Assembly (NCBI GenBank): GCA_019310485.1 | Contig: JAFDEF010000004.1 | Location: 1 to 35,889, forward strand | Length of the DNA: 35,889 bases | From: Deltaproteobacteria bacterium | GTDB taxonomy: Bacteria > Desulfobacterota > DSM-4660 > Desulfatiglandales > HGW-15 | Direction: 5' to 3' | In this document: positions 34,092-35,889 of the stretch, in pieces | Layout: each line of letters begins with the position of its first letter | Position numbering within the stretch: position 1 is the stretch's first letter | Notes under the pieces: generated by a model | What the model was told of the DNA's origin: nothing | What the model saw: the letters and a program-made list of their open reading frames with translations, nothing else | Databases searched by the model: none | Position numbers and translations under genes: made by a program

Positions 34092-34835
34092 TTAATGGGG
34101 GCGCTGCTTCTTTTTCCCGAGATAAGCGCTTTTCACCTTTTCATCCTCAAGGAGCTCTCCGCTGGGACCTTCGGCAGCAATCCTTCCGGTATCCAGCACA
34201 TAGCCGTAATGAGATATTTGAAGAGCCAGCCTGGCATTTTGCTCCACAAGCAAAATGCTGATGCCCTGCTGGTTAAGCTTATCAAGGGTCCTGAATATCT
34301 CCTTTACAAAAAGGGGCGCCAGGCCGAGTGAGGGCTCATCGAGAAGAAGCAGGCTGGGTGAAGACATCAGAGCACGGCCAATTGCGAGCATTTGTTGTTC
34401 CCCTCCGCTCAAGGTTCCAGCTTTTTGATCTGAGCGCTCCTTTAAGACAGTGAAAAGGCTGTAAACCCTGTTTAGAGATTCCTGCAAGTCTTTTTTTCTT
34501 CTCTGCCGTGAAAGATTGTAGGTCCCGAGAAGCAGATTGTCCCTCACAGACAAAGGGCCGAACAATTGCCTGCCTTCAAGCACTAGGCTCAACCCGTGCC
34601 GGACTATTTTGTGGGTGGGTGAAAGGGTGATCTCCTCTTGGTCGTAGATCACCCGGCCGGAGCTTGGCCTTACAAGTCCCATAACCGTCTTCAGAAGGGT
34701 TGATTTGCCCGCACCGTTGGCGCCAATAATAGCCACTAGTCCGCCTCTCTTTGCTTTGACAGAGATCCCTTTCAGGGCGTGAATATGTCCGTAATACGTG
34801 TTTATCTCTCTTGCCTCAAGCAATGTCTCAGGCAT
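34092..34835 (-). CDS. livF: Branched-chain amino acid ABC transporter ATPase LivF
   Basis: 247 aa from ATG 34835, preceded by GAGGAGG and overlapping the livG stop by 8 bp; an in-frame ATG lies nine codons upstream. Walker A is GANGAGKST, the signature LSGGEQQ and Walker B LLLLDEPSLGLAP. The opening LLEAREINTYYGHIHALKGIS is characteristic of LivF. It energises uptake of leucine-type amino acids together with LivG, LivH and LivM. It ends 30 bp from convergent pyrE. Confidence 0.93.
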   Translation of the reverse strand: MPETLLEAREINTYYGHIHALKGISVKAKRGGLVAIIGANGAGKSTLLKTVMGLVRPSSGRVIYDQEEITLSPTHKIVRHGLSLVLEGRQLFGPLSVRDNLLLGTYNLSRQRRKKDLQESLNRVYSLFTVLKERSDQKAGTLSGGEQQMLAIGRALMSSPSLLLLDEPSLGLAPLFVKEIFRTLDKLNQQGISILLVEQNARLALQISHYGYVLDTGRIAAEGPSGELLEDEKVKSAYLGKKKQRPH

Positions 34836-35619
34836 AGGCCTCCTCACCAAGATAGGCTTCAATGACAGCCGGGTTTTCCTGGATTTCCGCGGGAGGACCC
34901 TCTGCGATCTTGACTCCGTAATTCAGAACAAGGATGTCTTCTGCAATGTCCATCACAAGGCTCATATCATGTTCAACAAGGAGAACCGTGATACCCATCT
35001 GTTGAATGGTCCTGATCAGAGCAGCCAGTTCTTCCGTTTCCTTTTCGTTTAATCCGGCAGCAGGTTCATCAAGCATAAGGAGTTGCGGCTTGCTGGCGAG
35101 GGCTCTTGCGATTTCCAAAAGCCTTTGTTCACCAAAAGGCAGGTTTCCGGCCATTTCCTCAGCTTTGGTGGCAAGGCCCACCATTTCAAGAAACTCGAAG
35201 GCGGTTTCCCTGATGGATTTTTCCTCTCTCCTGGCGCTCCAGAGGCCAATCCCCGAGCGGAGAAACTCGCCTCTTGATCGGGTATGCCTTCCCACCATTA
35301 CATTTTGAAATACCGTTAGATTGTCGAACACGAGAAGGTTCTGGAACGTCCGGCAGATACCCAGGGCTGTTATTTCATGGGGCTTTAGACCTTCATAGGG
35401 CTTTCCCCGGAATTTCCTTACACCACTGGATGGCTTTAGGAGACCGGAAATGAGGTTAAATACCGTTGTCTTTCCGGCCCCGTTTGGCCCTATGATTGCT
35501 TTTATCTCTCCCGGCTGAACACTGAAGGAAAGATCAACAACAGCCTTCAGTCCCCCGAAGTTCTTACTCAAGTCTTCTACTTCCAACAGCTTATTTTCAG
35601 CATCAAAGTATCGTTGCAT
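34828..35619 (-). CDS. livG: Branched-chain amino acid ABC transporter ATPase LivG
   Basis: 263 aa. Walker A GPNGAGKTT is at about 44-52, the family-specific signature LPFGEQRLLEIARAL replaces LSGGQ, and Walker B is LLMLDEPAAGLN. The extended segment after the Q-loop (TFQNLLVFDNLTVFQNVMVG) is typical of LivG. The C-terminal EAYLGEEA matches the usual YLG ending. It starts 3 bp after livM and overlaps livF, so livM-G-F is one operon. Confidence 0.94.
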   Translation of the reverse strand: MQRYFDAENKLLEVEDLSKNFGGLKAVVDLSFSVQPGEIKAIIGPNGAGKTTVFNLISGLLKPSSGVRKFRGKPYEGLKPHEITALGICRTFQNLLVFDNLTVFQNVMVGRHTRSRGEFLRSGIGLWSARREEKSIRETAFEFLEMVGLATKAEEMAGNLPFGEQRLLEIARALASKPQLLMLDEPAAGLNEKETEELAALIRTIQQMGITVLLVEHDMSLVMDIAEDILVLNYGVKIAEGPPAEIQENPAVIEAYLGEEAYA

Positions 35620-35622
35620 GAT

Positions 35623-35889
35623 TCAGTTGTTCGCAAAGGATTTCCGGGCTTTTTGAGCTCCCGCGGAGATTAGCCCTGCAATACCTTTTGGCATAAACAT
35701 GAGGATGAGCAACAAAATAAGACCATAAGTAACTATACTGTAGTCTTCAAATTGTTGAAGAGCGTCAGGTAAAATTGTGAAAATCGATGCTCCGATCACC
35801 CCGCCCCATACGGAGACCAGGCCGCCCGAGACAACCATTGTTATCAGAACGAGCGAGAAGACCACGTTGAAGCTTTCCGGGCTGATGAC
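35623..35889 (-). CDS. livM: Branched-chain amino acid ABC permease LivM, C-terminal part
   Basis: Only the last 88 residues are in the window; the gene continues beyond base 35889. The visible part begins with SPESFN and runs through two hydrophobic segments, with the landmark GGLVSVWGGVIGASIFTILPD and a MPKGIAGL ending. These are typical of the LivM permease C-terminus. The stop at 35623-35625 is 3 bp before the livG start. The rest of the operon (livH, binding protein) would be to the right. Confidence 0.88.
   Translation of the reverse strand, partial: VISPESFNVVFSLVLITMVVSGGLVSVWGGVIGASIFTILPDALQQFEDYSIVTYGLILLLILMFMPKGIAGLISAGAQKARKSFANN

Overview
The window looks like a chromosomal segment of a Gram-negative bacterium, most likely a member of the Desulfobacterota (former Deltaproteobacteria). 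That placement is an inference. It rests on the gene set: a type II secretion (T2SS) operon with GspN, an ExeA-like ATPase and a GspB-like TPR protein, an exported YidD paired with a TPR membrane protein, a branched-chain amino acid ABC transporter, and PAS histidine kinases. No rRNA, CRISPR array, phage or complete insertion sequence was seen.

Layout. Bases 1-222 hold nothing recognisable. A tRNA-fMet gene (minus strand) lies at 223-299. A four-gene minus-strand group follows (4668 to 451): an M24 aminopeptidase, XerD, an unknown 23-kDa protein and an orphan PAS histidine kinase. A divergent promoter region at 4678-4963 then starts a long plus-strand T2SS operon (4964-19318) in the order gspF-G-H-I-J-K-L-M-N-C, exeA/gspA, gspB-like, gspD, gspE. 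It encodes the whole machine except the prepilin peptidase GspO. Convergent to it is a minus-strand pair, an exported YidD and a TPR membrane protein. A 152-bp MITE-like element has inserted at the start of the TPR gene, in frame and with a CTAG target duplication.

An RNase II-family gene (plus) follows. It converges on a three-gene minus-strand cassette (27025 to 23117): a Csd6/Pgp2-like YkuD protein with two NTF2-like domains, a coiled-coil membrane protein, and a Csd4/Pgp1-like M99 carboxypeptidase with the unusual Gln zinc ligand. The epsilonproteobacterial relatives trim peptidoglycan peptides and set helical cell shape, so this looks like a cell-shape or peptidoglycan-trimming locus.

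The right third is metabolic: purB (minus), a 0.8-kb intergenic region rich in palindromes, argF and argG (plus), a dihydropyrimidinase-family gene (minus, overlapping the end of argG), a structured leader with a terminator hairpin just before pyrE (plus), and the distal part of a liv transporter operon, livM (cut by the window edge), livG and livF (minus).

The observations most worth following are the in-frame mobile element that extends the TPR protein, the Csd4/Csd6-like cassette, and the leader structures before pyrE and argF.
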